The notes: generated by a model not told the origin, from the sequence alone. Counted from the stretch's first letter, positions 25,032 to 34,315 are shown. The stretch: 35,924 nt of DNA from Acinetobacter sp. BY419 (GCF_019038395.1 NZ_JAGFXZ010000030.1:1-35924); one strand, 5' to 3'. Numbers and translations: made by a program.

Positions 25032-25907
25032 TTAGCTCAGATGTTTACCGAAAAGACCCAAGGCTTCTTCAGCGGTAAAAGTATATTGGCTATTACAGAA
25101 CTGACAGTCCATCTCGATCGGATTCTGGAGTTCCAGTGTTTCACGGATTGAATCTATGCCAATCTGCTGTAAGGCAACTGCACAACGCTCTTTAGAGCAG
25201 GTACAACCAAACTTCAACACCTCAGCATCTGGTAGACGAACTTCTTCTTCATTATATAAACGGTAAAGAATATCAGTAGCTTGCAAACCGACCAGTTCTT
25301 CAGCTTTCAAGGTTTCTGTAAGCAGGGTCAGACGTGGCCATAGATCTTCATCCACACGACGTTGTTCTTCTTCACTATTACGTGGCAACAACTGAATCAG
25401 TAAACCGCCTGCACGCTGCTGGTCACTCGCCAGTACAATGCGCGTCGGAATCTGTGCAGACAGGTCATAATACTGCATCAGACAGCCCGCCAGATTTTCC
25501 TTATCGAGTGGTACGATCCCCTGATAACGCTCACCAAACTCTGGTTCGATATTGATAAACAAGATCGGGGAGACCAGCGACTTTAAAACTGTACTGCTGT
25601 CTTCGCCAACCAGAAAATGCGGGTCTTCCTCATAGTCCGCCAAAGCGCGAACTTCACCCAAGTGGTTGCATTCAGCCATGGCCCATTTAAAGGTGCCTGA
25701 TGCCTGAATTTGCAGGCTGATACGCCCTTTAATCTTCAATGTGCTGGCCAGCAGTGCAGTGGCGCTGAGCATTTCGCCTAACAGGATTTTGACTGCAGGT
25801 GCATAGTCACGTTGCGCTAAAATGGTTTGTAAAGCTTCTTCAAGATGCACCACTTCACCACGAACAGGGCTATCTTCAATAAAAAAGCGTTGGCGTAAAT
25901 CAGACAT
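25032..25907 (-). CDS. hslO: Hsp33, redox-regulated chaperone
   Basis: Hsp33 is a cytoplasmic holdase that is inactive while zinc is bound and is switched on by oxidation of four cysteines. In this 291-residue protein these are C235-x-C237 and C268-x-x-C271, with the same spacing as in E. coli (232/234 and 265/268). The N-terminus RFFIEDSPVRGEVVHLEEAL is also typical. The longest frame starts four codons earlier, but that ATG overlaps the ribosome site. GGAG lies 6 nt ahead of ATG 25907, so I use the latter. It follows the antiporter gene by 50 nt on the same strand and may be cotranscribed. A strong terminator follows. Confidence 0.96.
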   Translation of the reverse strand: MSDLRQRFFIEDSPVRGEVVHLEEALQTILAQRDYAPAVKILLGEMLSATALLASTLKIKGRISLQIQASGTFKWAMAECNHLGEVRALADYEEDPHFLVGEDSSTVLKSLVSPILFINIEPEFGERYQGIVPLDKENLAGCLMQYYDLSAQIPTRIVLASDQQRAGGLLIQLLPRNSEEEQRRVDEDLWPRLTLLTETLKAEELVGLQATDILYRLYNEEEVRLPDAEVLKFGCTCSKERCAVALQQIGIDSIRETLELQNPIEMDCQFCNSQYTFTAEEALGLFGKHLS

Positions 25908-25957
25908 AAAATTCTCCATAACCCTGTTTTAATGGTGTCATTATTGTAAAACACAAG

Positions 25958-27811
25958 TTATGACAGATCATCTCTTAACGCATCAATTCTTACGCCGTTT
26001 GTATCCGGTTGCTGCTGTATATCCGGTTTTTGCACTTTCTGACGTTGATCGTGAGCAAATAGATACTCCAGTTCAGCCAAACTGTTACGGTGATTTTCAT
26101 AATTTGGATGTTGATCAGGATCCAGATCATACTGGCTGTTTAACAGCTTTTCATCCTGTTCACGGAAGTTTTGCACCTGTTGCTGGCTGTCTTCCGGGTT
26201 GGCATTGAGCTGGCTTAATAAGGACTGGGTTAATTCTAGCGCAGAAAGATAGGTTTCACGCCAGATGTGTTGCACGCCCAAATCCTGCAATAAATGTACA
26301 TGATGCCGGTCACGTGCACGGACCCATAAACCAGTTTCAGGATAATTCAGCCGCAGATGCCGCACGATCAGCATCGAATCTTCAATATCATCAATGGCGA
26401 TAATCACTTGTTGTGCCGTAGCAATACTTGCATGCGCCAAGGCTTCAGGTTCTGTCGCATCGGCCTGATAGAAAGGGATTTTATGCTGAGCGAGTAATTC
26501 AGTTGCTTGCACATTGCTGTCCATGACACTAAATGCATGCTGTTGTTGCAGTAGAATCCGGGCAATGATCTGTCCGAAGCGGCCAAAGCCAATCAGCAGA
26601 AGTGGCGCACTGGCTTGAGGATCGGGATCGGTTTCAAAGGTCGCTGCCAGATGATTGTGACGATCCAGGCGCGGTAAAATCTGGCTATGTAATAACCAGT
26701 AAAATGCGGGGGTCAGCAGCAAGGAAAAACTCACCATCCAGAGCAAGGGAGACAGTAGATTACCTGCAATAATCTGGTTGGATACTGCAATCACCAGTGT
26801 CAGCAAGGCAAACTCGCCGCCCTGCGCCAGACTGGCTGCCAGCAGGGTACTATTGCGCCAGCTATCTTGATGATAACGCGCCAATGCCAAAGTAAGGGCA
26901 AACTTGATCAAGATCAAAGTCAAAGTACCGCCCAGAATCATCCTGGGGAAATTCAGCAGATCAGGCAGCTGTAGTGACATGCCCAGACTGATAAAGGCCA
27001 GACCAATCAACAGGCCCTGAAAAGGCCGAACGGCGCTTTCTACCGCAGGCCGGAAATCTGAATCTGCCAGTAAAATGCCGGCAAATAAGGCACCGAGAAA
27101 CAGATTCAGTCCGAGGGTATTCATTAATACCAACAATGCCAAGGTCACAGTAATCGCCACAATCACATGCAGTTCGTGACTGCCGCTTTTGGCAATCCAG
27201 CGATACAACGGCTGCATCAGGTAACGATTACATAAGAACAGGCCGCTCAACGTTGCAATAATGGCAGCAAAATAGGCCACACCATGTTCGGTCGAGCGAA
27301 TCCCGGCAAATAGGGGAATGGCTGCAATGACAGGGATGGCCAACAGGGCATGCACCAGCAGAATCGAATAGGTCTGCTGGCCATAACTGGTGGCGAACTG
27401 TTCCTGATTATTCAGCTGTTGCATCACCAAGGTCATGGCGGACAGACTGCCGGCAAGTCCAATTACAATGCTGGTAAGCAGGCCTTGTTGCAAAAAGCTC
27501 CAAGCCATCAGACTGAACATCAGGGCGCTGATCAGTACCTGTAAAGTTGCCATCATCCACAGTGTGGGATGGATCTGGACAATACGTTGCGGTCTCAGTT
27601 GCAAACCGATCCAGAACATCAGTACCATCAGGCTGACCTGCATGAAGCTGTTCAGAACTTCGGGCGCCTCAATGAGATGTAAAAGGCCTGGACTTAAGAG
27701 GAGCCCTGTTAACAGATAGCCCAGCACACTTGGCAATCTGAGCCTTTTACTCAGCGGCACCATAAACAGTGCGATTACCAGAACCAGTGTTATTTGTAAC
27801 AGTATCGACAT
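25958..27811 (-). CDS. CPA2-family cation/proton antiporter with RCK (TrkA-N) domain, Kef-like
   Basis: This 617-residue protein (E. coli KefB 601, KefC 620) begins with about 380 residues of densely packed membrane helices. A cytoplasmic nucleotide-binding RCK domain follows, whose Rossmann motif GFGRFG lies near residue 405. The tail is charged and Gln-rich and is probably unstructured. The membrane part resembles Na+/H+ exchanger domains of the CPA2 group, such as KefB/KefC K+ efflux systems and YbaL. Which ion it moves, and whether glutathione gates it, cannot be read here. No KefF/KefG partner is adjacent. A ribosome site, AGGA, sits very close to the ATG. It lies 76 nt downstream of priA on the same strand. 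Confidence 0.88.
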   Translation of the reverse strand: MSILLQITLVLVIALFMVPLSKRLRLPSVLGYLLTGLLLSPGLLHLIEAPEVLNSFMQVSLMVLMFWIGLQLRPQRIVQIHPTLWMMATLQVLISALMFSLMAWSFLQQGLLTSIVIGLAGSLSAMTLVMQQLNNQEQFATSYGQQTYSILLVHALLAIPVIAAIPLFAGIRSTEHGVAYFAAIIATLSGLFLCNRYLMQPLYRWIAKSGSHELHVIVAITVTLALLVLMNTLGLNLFLGALFAGILLADSDFRPAVESAVRPFQGLLIGLAFISLGMSLQLPDLLNFPRMILGGTLTLILIKFALTLALARYHQDSWRNSTLLAASLAQGGEFALLTLVIAVSNQIIAGNLLSPLLWMVSFSLLLTPAFYWLLHSQILPRLDRHNHLAATFETDPDPQASAPLLLIGFGRFGQIIARILLQQQHAFSVMDSNVQATELLAQHKIPFYQADATEPEALAHASIATAQQVIIAIDDIEDSMLIVRHLRLNYPETGLWVRARDRHHVHLLQDLGVQHIWRETYLSALELTQSLLSQLNANPEDSQQQVQNFREQDEKLLNSQYDLDPDQHPNYENHRNSLAELEYLFAHDQRQKVQKPDIQQQPDTNGVRIDALRDDLS

Positions 27812-27887
27812 TTTCCTGCCCTAAATTTTATTCTTGATCCAGACGTTGATTGTTCTATCGCGAACATGCACTCAGGCGCAATTTCTC

Positions 27888-30110
27888 TTAGCTCAGTTCC
27901 TGAGGATCAATGTCCAGCGTAAGCTTCATGCTGGAAGGCTTGTCCTGCAGCATGTTTTGCCACCAGCTGCGCACATAGTAATGCAAACGTGGACGATCCG
28001 CTGACAACAGCACCATATGCGACTGATAGCGTCCCGCCTTACGTTCCATTGGTGCAGGAATCGGCCCCCAGATGTCCAGCACCAGATCGGGATATTGCCT
28101 GAGGAGTACTGCATGTTTCTGTAAGAATTCGGTATTTTGTGCCTGATCCTTGGATTCACAGCGAATCAGGATGGCATAACGGTAGGGCGGCATCTGGGCG
28201 ATTTGCCGTTCTTTTAAGGTCTGCTGGGCAAAGACGCGATAATTTTCATTCACCAGAGTATTGAGCAGGGCATGATCAGGTCTGAGTGTTTGCAGATAGA
28301 CATCACCCTTTTGTTCACCGCGTCCGGCCCGACCTGAGACTTGCACAATCAGCTGAGCAGTACGTTCAGTAGCACGAAAATCTACACTGAGCAGACCGGA
28401 ATCGATATCCAGAATCGCGACCAGAGTCACATAGGGAAAATGATGCCCCTTGGCCAGCATCTGGGTGCCGAGCAAAATTGCTGGTTCACTTTTCTGAATC
28501 TTGTCATAAATTTTTTGCCAGCTGCCGACCCGGCTGGTTGAATCGCGATCGACCCGAATCACCTCAAAGTCTGGAAAGAGCTCAGTCAGGTGTTCTTCGA
28601 CTTTGCCGGTGCCCATACCCAGCGTGACCAGTTCCTGATGCTGACATTGCGGACAGTGTTCCGGCATACGGTGAATGGTTCCGCAGTGATGGCAATGTAG
28701 ATGCTGATAAGGCTGGCGGTGTACAGTGAAGTTGGCATCGCAGTGCGGACATTGTGCCTGCCAGCCACAACTGCCGCAAATCAGGACGGGGGCATAACCA
28801 CGGCGGTTTAAAAAGATCAGCACCTGTTCTTTTTTCTCCAGACGCTTTTTGATGTCCTGAATCAGTTGCAGACTGATGCCATGCTGCTTTTGTGCGACTT
28901 TTAAATCCAGAATATGGATTTTGGGCATTAAGGCTGTACCGGCACGTTGATTCAGCTCCAGCGCCTGCATCTTGCCATGTTCAACTAGCGCATAACTGTC
29001 GATACTTGGCGTGGCTGAACCCAGCAGTACCGGACATTGCTGTAAATGGCCGCGATACAGAGCCACATCGCGGGCATGATAGCGGAAGCCTTCCTGCTGT
29101 TTAAAGGACAGGTCATGTTCTTCATCCAGAATGATCAGGCCCAGATTCGGCATCGGGGTATAAATGGCGGAACGTGTACCGAGTACAATTGAGGCTTTGC
29201 CAGTTTCTGCCGACTGCCAGGCCTGTAGTCGTTTGGAATCATTCAGACCCGAGTGCAGCAGCGCAATATGACAATGAAAACGGGATTGGAAGCGGCTGAT
29301 AGTTTGCGGCGTCAGGCCGATTTCCGGTACCAGCACCAGCACCTGTTTGCCCTGTTTCAGCACCTGCTGCATGATCTGCAAATACACTTCAGTTTTACCG
29401 CTGCCAGTCAGACCATCCAGTAAAAAAGCCTGATATTGGTTGCGATATTTTAATACCTGTTCGACTGCATGTTTTTGTTCAGGATTGGCGGTCAGCGGCA
29501 TCTGTGCCAGTTGCATGGGCTGTGGGCTGAAATCTTGCGGCTCCAGCACACAGGTACAGATCTCCTTTTTCTCCAGTGCTTTTAAGGTCGCGGTTTCAAT
29601 CCCGGCCATATTCAGCACATTTTCAGTGGTTCCAACCGGATGCAGTTTTAAAATCCGGTAGGCTTCCTGCTGTTTTTCTGAACGACGTACTTTGGCTTCG
29701 GCATTCGGGTCCAGGAGCTTCCAGGTGCGAGCCAGCAGGTTATAAGGCCTACCCTGACGTAACAGGGTGGGCAGAGCACTATGGAAGACTTCACCCATCG
29801 GAAACTGGTAATACTGTGCAGACCATGTCAACAAACTTAAAACTTTGGGATCTATGATGGCACGTTCATCGAGCAGTTCGGTAACTGCTTTGAGCTTAAA
29901 GCGGGGGTCAAGAGGGATATCCTCCGACAGTTTTTCGACAATCACCCCAACCAGATTCTGACGACCAAATGACACCAGTACACGTGCACCAATCTGTGCC
30001 TGTTCAAATTGTTCTGCACTCATGGTGTAATCAAAACAATCAAATACATGTACAGGTACAGCAACGCGTACGCGATAAAGTGGACTTGAATCTGGGTGAG
30101 AATTTTGCAT
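27888..30110 (-). CDS. priA: PriA, replication restart helicase
   Basis: PriA recognises stalled or repaired forks and D-loops and reloads DnaB through PriB/DnaT, so it acts after RecBCD/RecA recombination. The protein is 740 residues (E. coli 732). The N-terminal DNA-binding part starts VRVAVPVHVFDCFDY. Walker A GLTGSGKT is at 233-240 and the DEEH box at 329-332. The zinc module has all eight cysteines as CxxC pairs (445/448, 454/457, 473/476, 486/489). The helicase motif VQVSGRAGRG comes near 590. The gene is divergent from gspF, and the 150-nt spacer must hold both promoters. The ribosome site is weak. Confidence 0.97.
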   Translation of the reverse strand: MQNSHPDSSPLYRVRVAVPVHVFDCFDYTMSAEQFEQAQIGARVLVSFGRQNLVGVIVEKLSEDIPLDPRFKLKAVTELLDERAIIDPKVLSLLTWSAQYYQFPMGEVFHSALPTLLRQGRPYNLLARTWKLLDPNAEAKVRRSEKQQEAYRILKLHPVGTTENVLNMAGIETATLKALEKKEICTCVLEPQDFSPQPMQLAQMPLTANPEQKHAVEQVLKYRNQYQAFLLDGLTGSGKTEVYLQIMQQVLKQGKQVLVLVPEIGLTPQTISRFQSRFHCHIALLHSGLNDSKRLQAWQSAETGKASIVLGTRSAIYTPMPNLGLIILDEEHDLSFKQQEGFRYHARDVALYRGHLQQCPVLLGSATPSIDSYALVEHGKMQALELNQRAGTALMPKIHILDLKVAQKQHGISLQLIQDIKKRLEKKEQVLIFLNRRGYAPVLICGSCGWQAQCPHCDANFTVHRQPYQHLHCHHCGTIHRMPEHCPQCQHQELVTLGMGTGKVEEHLTELFPDFEVIRVDRDSTSRVGSWQKIYDKIQKSEPAILLGTQMLAKGHHFPYVTLVAILDIDSGLLSVDFRATERTAQLIVQVSGRAGRGEQKGDVYLQTLRPDHALLNTLVNENYRVFAQQTLKERQIAQMPPYRYAILIRCESKDQAQNTEFLQKHAVLLRQYPDLVLDIWGPIPAPMERKAGRYQSHMVLLSADRPRLHYYVRSWWQNMLQDKPSSMKLTLDIDPQELS

Positions 30111-30260
30111 ATCTTGGGGTGGATATCCTGAAGAAATTTCGTCGTGCTTAAAGTTCGATTATGTTAGAGTGAACAGATAATTTATATCAAAGAATATGAA
30201 TGATTTCGGTGGTCTGACGCAACAGCGTTGAGCAAAATTTTGGAAAATTAGAGCATTACA

Positions 30261-31466
30261 ATGCCTGCATATCAGTTTATTGCGCTTGATCCTTCAGGGA
30301 AGCAGCAAAAAGGCGTGCTGGAAGGGGATTCTGCGCGTCAGATCCGGCAACAATTACGGGATAAAGCCCTTATTCCGGTTTCTGTTGATCCTGTTGAAAA
30401 AAAAGACTCCCAGCATCGGCGAAAATGGTTTGAAAAAAGCATCACAGCCTATGATCTGGCGCTTATGACCCGGCAGTTGTCCGTACTGGTCGCTGCCGCA
30501 ATTCCGCTGGAAGAAGCCATTCGCGCCGTCGGTAAGCAAAGCGAAAAAGTGCATGTGCAAAACCTGCTGATGTCAGTACGCTCCAAAGTAATGGAAGGGC
30601 ATAGCCTGGCGCAGGGGCTGCAGCAATCCGGACGTTTTCCGGAGCTGTATATTGCCACGATTGCCGCCGGTGAGCGTTCCGGGCATCTGGATCTGATTCT
30701 GGATCAACTGGCAGACTATACAGAAAACCGTTTCGCCATGCAGAAAAAAATTCAGGGTGCGATGGTCTATCCGGTTATCCTGATGCTGATGTCCTTTTCG
30801 ATTGTGATGGGACTGATGACCTATGTGGTGCCGGATATCGTCAAGACCTTTGACCAGAGCAAGGATGCCTTGCCATGGATTACCGTCGCCTTGATGAAAG
30901 CCAGTGATTTTATCCGGATTGCCTGGCCATTTTTAGTGATCGGTGGTGCCGTGGGGGTTTTTCTGTTGGTCCGGTTTTTAAGAACCACCGCCGGGCATTA
31001 TGCCTTTGACCGTCTGACCTTAAAATTACCCCTGTTCGGAAAACTGTCACGCGGGATTAACGCCGCACGCTTTGCCAGTACTTTATCTATTTTGACCCAG
31101 TCTGGCGTACCTCTGGTTGATGCGCTACGCATTGGTGCTGCAGTCAGCAATAACTGGGTGATCCGGGATGCTGTGAATCTGGCAGCGGAAAAAGTCACCG
31201 AAGGTGGCAACCTGGCGACCCAGCTGGAGCGTAGTGGTTATTTCCCGCCGATGATGGTACAAATGATCAAAAGTGGTGAAGCGTCTGGTGAACTGGACCG
31301 GATGCTGGAACGTGCTTCACAGATGCAGGACCGCGAAGTGACCACCCTGATTTCAACTTTACTGGCCTTGCTGGAACCTTTAATGCTGGTGCTGATGGCC
31401 AGTATCGTTTTGGTTATTGTGATTGCAGTCATGCTGCCAATTGTGAATATGAATAATATGATTTAA
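30261..31466 (+). CDS. gspF: GspF, type II secretion inner-membrane platform protein
   Basis: GspF is the polytopic inner-membrane protein of the type II secretion platform that couples the GspE ATPase to pseudopilus assembly. The 401 residues match the family (about 405). It starts MPAYQFIALDPSGKQQKG, as GspF/PilC-type proteins do. Two T2SSF repeats lie at about 68-190 and 270-392, each with the glutamate-rich 'G.SGEL/GERSGHL' turn (AAGERSGHLDLIL and KSGEASGELDRML). Membrane helices are near 168-190, 220-240 and 370-398. gspG follows after 79 nt. In many bacteria gspF-gspG lie inside a gspC-M operon. Here none of the others is adjacent. Confidence 0.95.
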   Translation: MPAYQFIALDPSGKQQKGVLEGDSARQIRQQLRDKALIPVSVDPVEKKDSQHRRKWFEKSITAYDLALMTRQLSVLVAAAIPLEEAIRAVGKQSEKVHVQNLLMSVRSKVMEGHSLAQGLQQSGRFPELYIATIAAGERSGHLDLILDQLADYTENRFAMQKKIQGAMVYPVILMLMSFSIVMGLMTYVVPDIVKTFDQSKDALPWITVALMKASDFIRIAWPFLVIGGAVGVFLLVRFLRTTAGHYAFDRLTLKLPLFGKLSRGINAARFASTLSILTQSGVPLVDALRIGAAVSNNWVIRDAVNLAAEKVTEGGNLATQLERSGYFPPMMVQMIKSGEASGELDRMLERASQMQDREVTTLISTLLALLEPLMLVLMASIVLVIVIAVMLPIVNMNNMI

Positions 31467-31545
31467 ACAGAAGCCAGTTAGAGTTTTGCTGTGATCAAGA
31501 TTCAAGTGGAAATTCTGAATGATGCAGATAAATGAGAGAGATTAA

Positions 31546-31980
31546 ATGAAAAGGAATCAATTAAATAAACAGACGGGCTTTACCTTAATCGAAGTCATGG
31601 TGGTGATTGTGATTCTCGGTGTGCTTGCTGCACTGATCGTACCGAATGTAATGGGTCGTGGTGAGAAAGCCAAGGTCGATACCACCGTGATTAAATTGCA
31701 GAGCATTGCAGGTTCACTGGACCAATATAAGCTGGACAATGGCAAATATCCAAGTATGCAGGAAGGCGGTCTGGATGCACTGGTGAACCAGCCAGCGACT
31801 GCAAAGAACTGGGTGCCGGGTGGCTATGTCAAAGGTGGCTATCCAAAAGACAGTTGGGATAATGAGCTGCAATATGTGATTCCGGGCACTGATGGTCGAA
31901 GCTTTGATCTGTATTCGTTTGGTGCAGATGGTCAAGCGGGTGGTGAAGGCACCGATGCTGATATTTATTATCAGCCTTAA
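31546..31980 (+). CDS. gspG: GspG, major pseudopilin of type II secretion
   Basis: GspG polymerises into the periplasmic pseudopilus that pushes folded exoproteins out through the GspD secretin. The class III prepilin signal is clear: a basic leader MKRNQLNKQTG is cut by prepilin peptidase after Gly11, giving Phe12 (+1) and Glu16 (+5), and a long hydrophobic helix follows. The C-terminal region has the Asp/Gly-rich calcium-binding loop typical of GspG (SFGADGQAGGEGTDADI). The 144-residue length fits. GAGAGATTAA precedes the ATG. It is downstream of gspF in a two-gene operon. A 13-bp inverted repeat lies 35 nt past the stop. Confidence 0.97.
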   Translation: MKRNQLNKQTGFTLIEVMVVIVILGVLAALIVPNVMGRGEKAKVDTTVIKLQSIAGSLDQYKLDNGKYPSMQEGGLDALVNQPATAKNWVPGGYVKGGYPKDSWDNELQYVIPGTDGRSFDLYSFGADGQAGGEGTDADIYYQP

Positions 31981-32014
31981 TTAAGAATCATTATAAATCC
32001 CGATGGATGGAATA

Positions 32015-32059
32015 TATCACTTCACTTGATAGGTGATTTCAATGCGAAGTGAAGTGATA
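32015..32059. repeat. Perfect 13-bp inverted repeat downstream of gspG
   Basis: TATCACTTCACTT (32015-32027) and AAGTGAAGTGATA (32047-32059) are exact inverted copies separated by 19 nt. No T run follows, so it is not a canonical intrinsic terminator. It could be an mRNA 3' stabiliser or a protein-binding site. Confidence 0.75.
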
Positions 32060-32263
32060 ATGAACCTTGGTTACCAATTATTATGTAAGTTAATGATATT
32101 TATTATAATTAATTAATAAAAGCGATATGCGAGTTATAATAAGAACTATTCCCATGTTTATCTATTACAATTCTCGTAAAATGTGAATAAACATACACTT
32201 TCTATTTGTTTGAAAAAGCTCATAATGATCTGAACGGCACTTGACCAGCCAACGGAGAAGGAT

Positions 32264-32599
32264 ATGAAAGCATTAATCTTGGGAGATGAAATCAATCAAT
32301 TTCATTGGTCGATGCTGAAATCTGTTCTTCTGGTTTTAAGCATGCTGCCGATCACTCAGGGTATTGTACATTTATGGCAAAGTACCGAAGGCAGCAGCCA
32401 GATTATGGTGGCGTTCTTTGCCATCAGCTTGATGAGCAGTTTATTGGCACTGTGTTTCTGGTCAGCATTGAGTGCGAGTGTCATTCGTATTCAAGCTGAA
32501 CAAGGCTCATCATTTGAACAGACACTCGTTACCCTCTATCGTCATGTACCGATGCTGTCTCTTGCCAGCATGTTGTGTTATTTGGCTGTACAGTTTTAA
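32264..32599 (+). CDS. Small membrane protein, function unknown
   Basis: This 111-residue protein has about three hydrophobic segments: MLKSVLLVLSMLPITQGIV (about 17-35), IMVAFFAISLMSSLLALCFWSAL (about 46-68) and MLSLASMLCYLAVQF at the C-terminus. I do not recognise the family. It has a good ribosome site (GGAGAAGGAT directly ahead of ATG 32264) and a strong terminator 15 nt past its stop, so it looks like a genuine, independently transcribed gene. The 283-nt spacer from gspG and the inverted repeat there argue against cotranscription with the secretion genes. Confidence 0.75.
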   Translation: MKALILGDEINQFHWSMLKSVLLVLSMLPITQGIVHLWQSTEGSSQIMVAFFAISLMSSLLALCFWSALSASVIRIQAEQGSSFEQTLVTLYRHVPMLSLASMLCYLAVQF

Positions 32600-32613
32600 G
32601 TTTTAAAGAGATG

Positions 32614-32643
32614 AAAAAACCGAGGCATTGACCTCGGTTTTTT
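32614..32643. terminator. Bidirectional intrinsic terminator
   Basis: AAAAAACCGAGG, loop CATTGA, CCTCGGTTTTTT form a perfect stem (32614-32643). It ends the small membrane protein gene on the plus strand and can also stop corC-lnt transcripts on the minus strand. Confidence 0.92.
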
Positions 32644-32654
32644 ATTGCCTTGAG

Positions 32655-32744
32655 TGTTCCTCCCTTCATTAAAGGGAGGTTAGGAGAGATTGATAAGATC
32701 TATATTCAGGAATCCCCCTAAGTCCCCCTTTGTAAAAGGGGGAC
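32655..32744. repeat. Pair of REP-like hairpins in inverted orientation (BIME-like)
   Basis: Unit A (32659-32679) is CCTCCCTT-CATTA-AAGGGAGG followed by TTAGGAGAG. Unit B (32722-32744) is GTCCCCCTTT-GTA-AAAGGGGGAC preceded by AATCCCCCTAA. The reverse complement of unit A with its flank aligns closely to unit B with its flank: AATC-pyrimidine run-TAA-hairpin. The two are therefore diverged inverted copies of one element. The pattern matches repetitive extragenic palindromes, which I recall as common in Acinetobacter genomes but could not search. The pair sits between convergent genes, which is typical for REPs. Confidence 0.75.
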
Positions 32745-32755
32745 ACTTGAAGAAA

Positions 32756-34315
32756 TTACCGTCTCGACTTAAAGCTGACATCCACTTTACGTGGACGGAA
32801 GCGCCATCCCAGCAGCAAAAGTAGAACCGAGAAGATCAGTACCGGCCAATCGCTGAGTTTCATATATAGGGTTTCGCCCTGCATAGCTGGAAGTTCACCA
32901 CGTAATACCGCTTCCTGATCCATTGGTGCTCGTTTCACAATATGGCCATTGTGGTCAACAAATGCGGTCACACCGGTATTGGTGGCACGGATAAACCAGC
33001 GGCCATTTTCCTTGGCACGCATTTGCACCATCTGCAGATGCTGTAGCGGTCCTGCCGTGCCAGTAAACCAGGCATCATTAGATACGGTCACCAGAAAATC
33101 ACTTTGGCTGGCATTGCGGCGGGTCAAATTAGGATAAGCCACTTCATAACAAATCGCAGAACCCAAAGGATGATTTTTTACATTCAAGGGTTTTTGATGA
33201 TCTGGGCCACGGGTAAAACCACTCATGGACGGATCATTCTGTAGGCCCGGCAATACCCAGCTTAACCAGCCTGACAAGGGAATATATTCACCAAACGGAA
33301 CCAGACGCTGCTTTTTATATAGCCCGTCAGATTCATCTCCGCTGGCCATAATACTGTTGTAATATTTTGGATAGCCTGCAGTCTGCGATTCGGCTAAATC
33401 CCAATATGGAATGCCAGTCACCCAGGCAGTTCCCGATTTTTCCGCCTGTACTTTCATGGCTTCCAGAAAGGCTTCAATGTCGGTCTGGAACATAGGAATC
33501 GAAGATTCCGGCCAGACGATCAGATCTCGGCCCCATTCGGTTTTACTCAGATTGGCATAAATCAGTAAGGTCTTCACCTGATATTCAGTCAACCATTTCA
33601 GGTCTTGCGGAATATTGCCCTGAATTAGGGAAACAGTTAAAGGTTTTTGATTTTTTTGCTCAACAAAGGTCAGCTGTGCTGCACCCCAGGCACCAAGTAA
33701 CAGAATGGCGGAAGGAATGGCCCAGAACAGACGTCTATTCAGGATTTCTACCAGCGCACAGGCTAGAATGATGACGACGAAAGAGACCCCAAACACCCCG
33801 AATAAGGGCGCATAAGCATCCAGGTAGCGTTCAGTAAAGGCATAGCCGGCAAATAACCATGGGAAACCGGTAAAGACCCAGGTCTTGGCCCACTCAAACA
33901 GTACCCAGAGCGGAGCAAAGGTTAAAGGAGTTTCCGGGAAAAAGCGGCGATAGACAAAGCATTGGACAGCGCTAAACAGTCCCATGACCAAGGCCATAAT
34001 GAGAATCATGACGATACTCAGAAATGCATTGGTATCGCCGTAGACATGAATGGAGGTATAGAGCCAGAATGCACCCACAAACCACAAGCCGATTCCGTAG
34101 ACCCAGCCAATGCCAAAGGCCTGTTTTGCGCTACGTCCACGCAGGCAGGCGTAGAGCAGGGCTGGAGACAGAATGGCCAGCCACCAGTAATGATAGGGAG
34201 CCAGTGCCAAACTGAAGATGGCACCTGCGAATAAGGCAATTAAAACAGGATAGATCAGCGGCAACGGTTTTTGCTGTTGATCCGAGCTCAACAGCTTGTC
34301 GAAATACGCTCTCAT
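32756..34315 (-). CDS. lnt: Lnt, apolipoprotein N-acyltransferase
   Basis: Lnt adds the third acyl chain to the N-terminal cysteine of lipoproteins at the periplasmic face of the inner membrane. This 519-residue protein (E. coli 512) has about seven N-terminal membrane helices (residues 20-215). A nitrilase-type periplasmic domain follows, with the full triad E270 (WPESS), K335 (KKQRLVPFGEY) and C389 (SAICYE). A final membrane helix lies near 495-510. The E. coli triad is E267-K335-C387, so the active site looks intact. It overlaps corC by 4 nt (ATGA), which indicates translational coupling. E. coli has the same order (ybeX-lnt). Confidence 0.97.
   Translation of the reverse strand: MRAYFDKLLSSDQQQKPLPLIYPVLIALFAGAIFSLALAPYHYWWLAILSPALLYACLRGRSAKQAFGIGWVYGIGLWFVGAFWLYTSIHVYGDTNAFLSIVMILIMALVMGLFSAVQCFVYRRFFPETPLTFAPLWVLFEWAKTWVFTGFPWLFAGYAFTERYLDAYAPLFGVFGVSFVVIILACALVEILNRRLFWAIPSAILLLGAWGAAQLTFVEQKNQKPLTVSLIQGNIPQDLKWLTEYQVKTLLIYANLSKTEWGRDLIVWPESSIPMFQTDIEAFLEAMKVQAEKSGTAWVTGIPYWDLAESQTAGYPKYYNSIMASGDESDGLYKKQRLVPFGEYIPLSGWLSWVLPGLQNDPSMSGFTRGPDHQKPLNVKNHPLGSAICYEVAYPNLTRRNASQSDFLVTVSNDAWFTGTAGPLQHLQMVQMRAKENGRWFIRATNTGVTAFVDHNGHIVKRAPMDQEAVLRGELPAMQGETLYMKLSDWPVLIFSVLLLLLGWRFRPRKVDVSFKSRR

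Noticed and set aside
32655..32744. A CRISPR array or transposon end at the paired hairpins
   Set aside because: There are only two diverged inverted units, with no spacers of regular length and no transposase. The REP pattern explains them.
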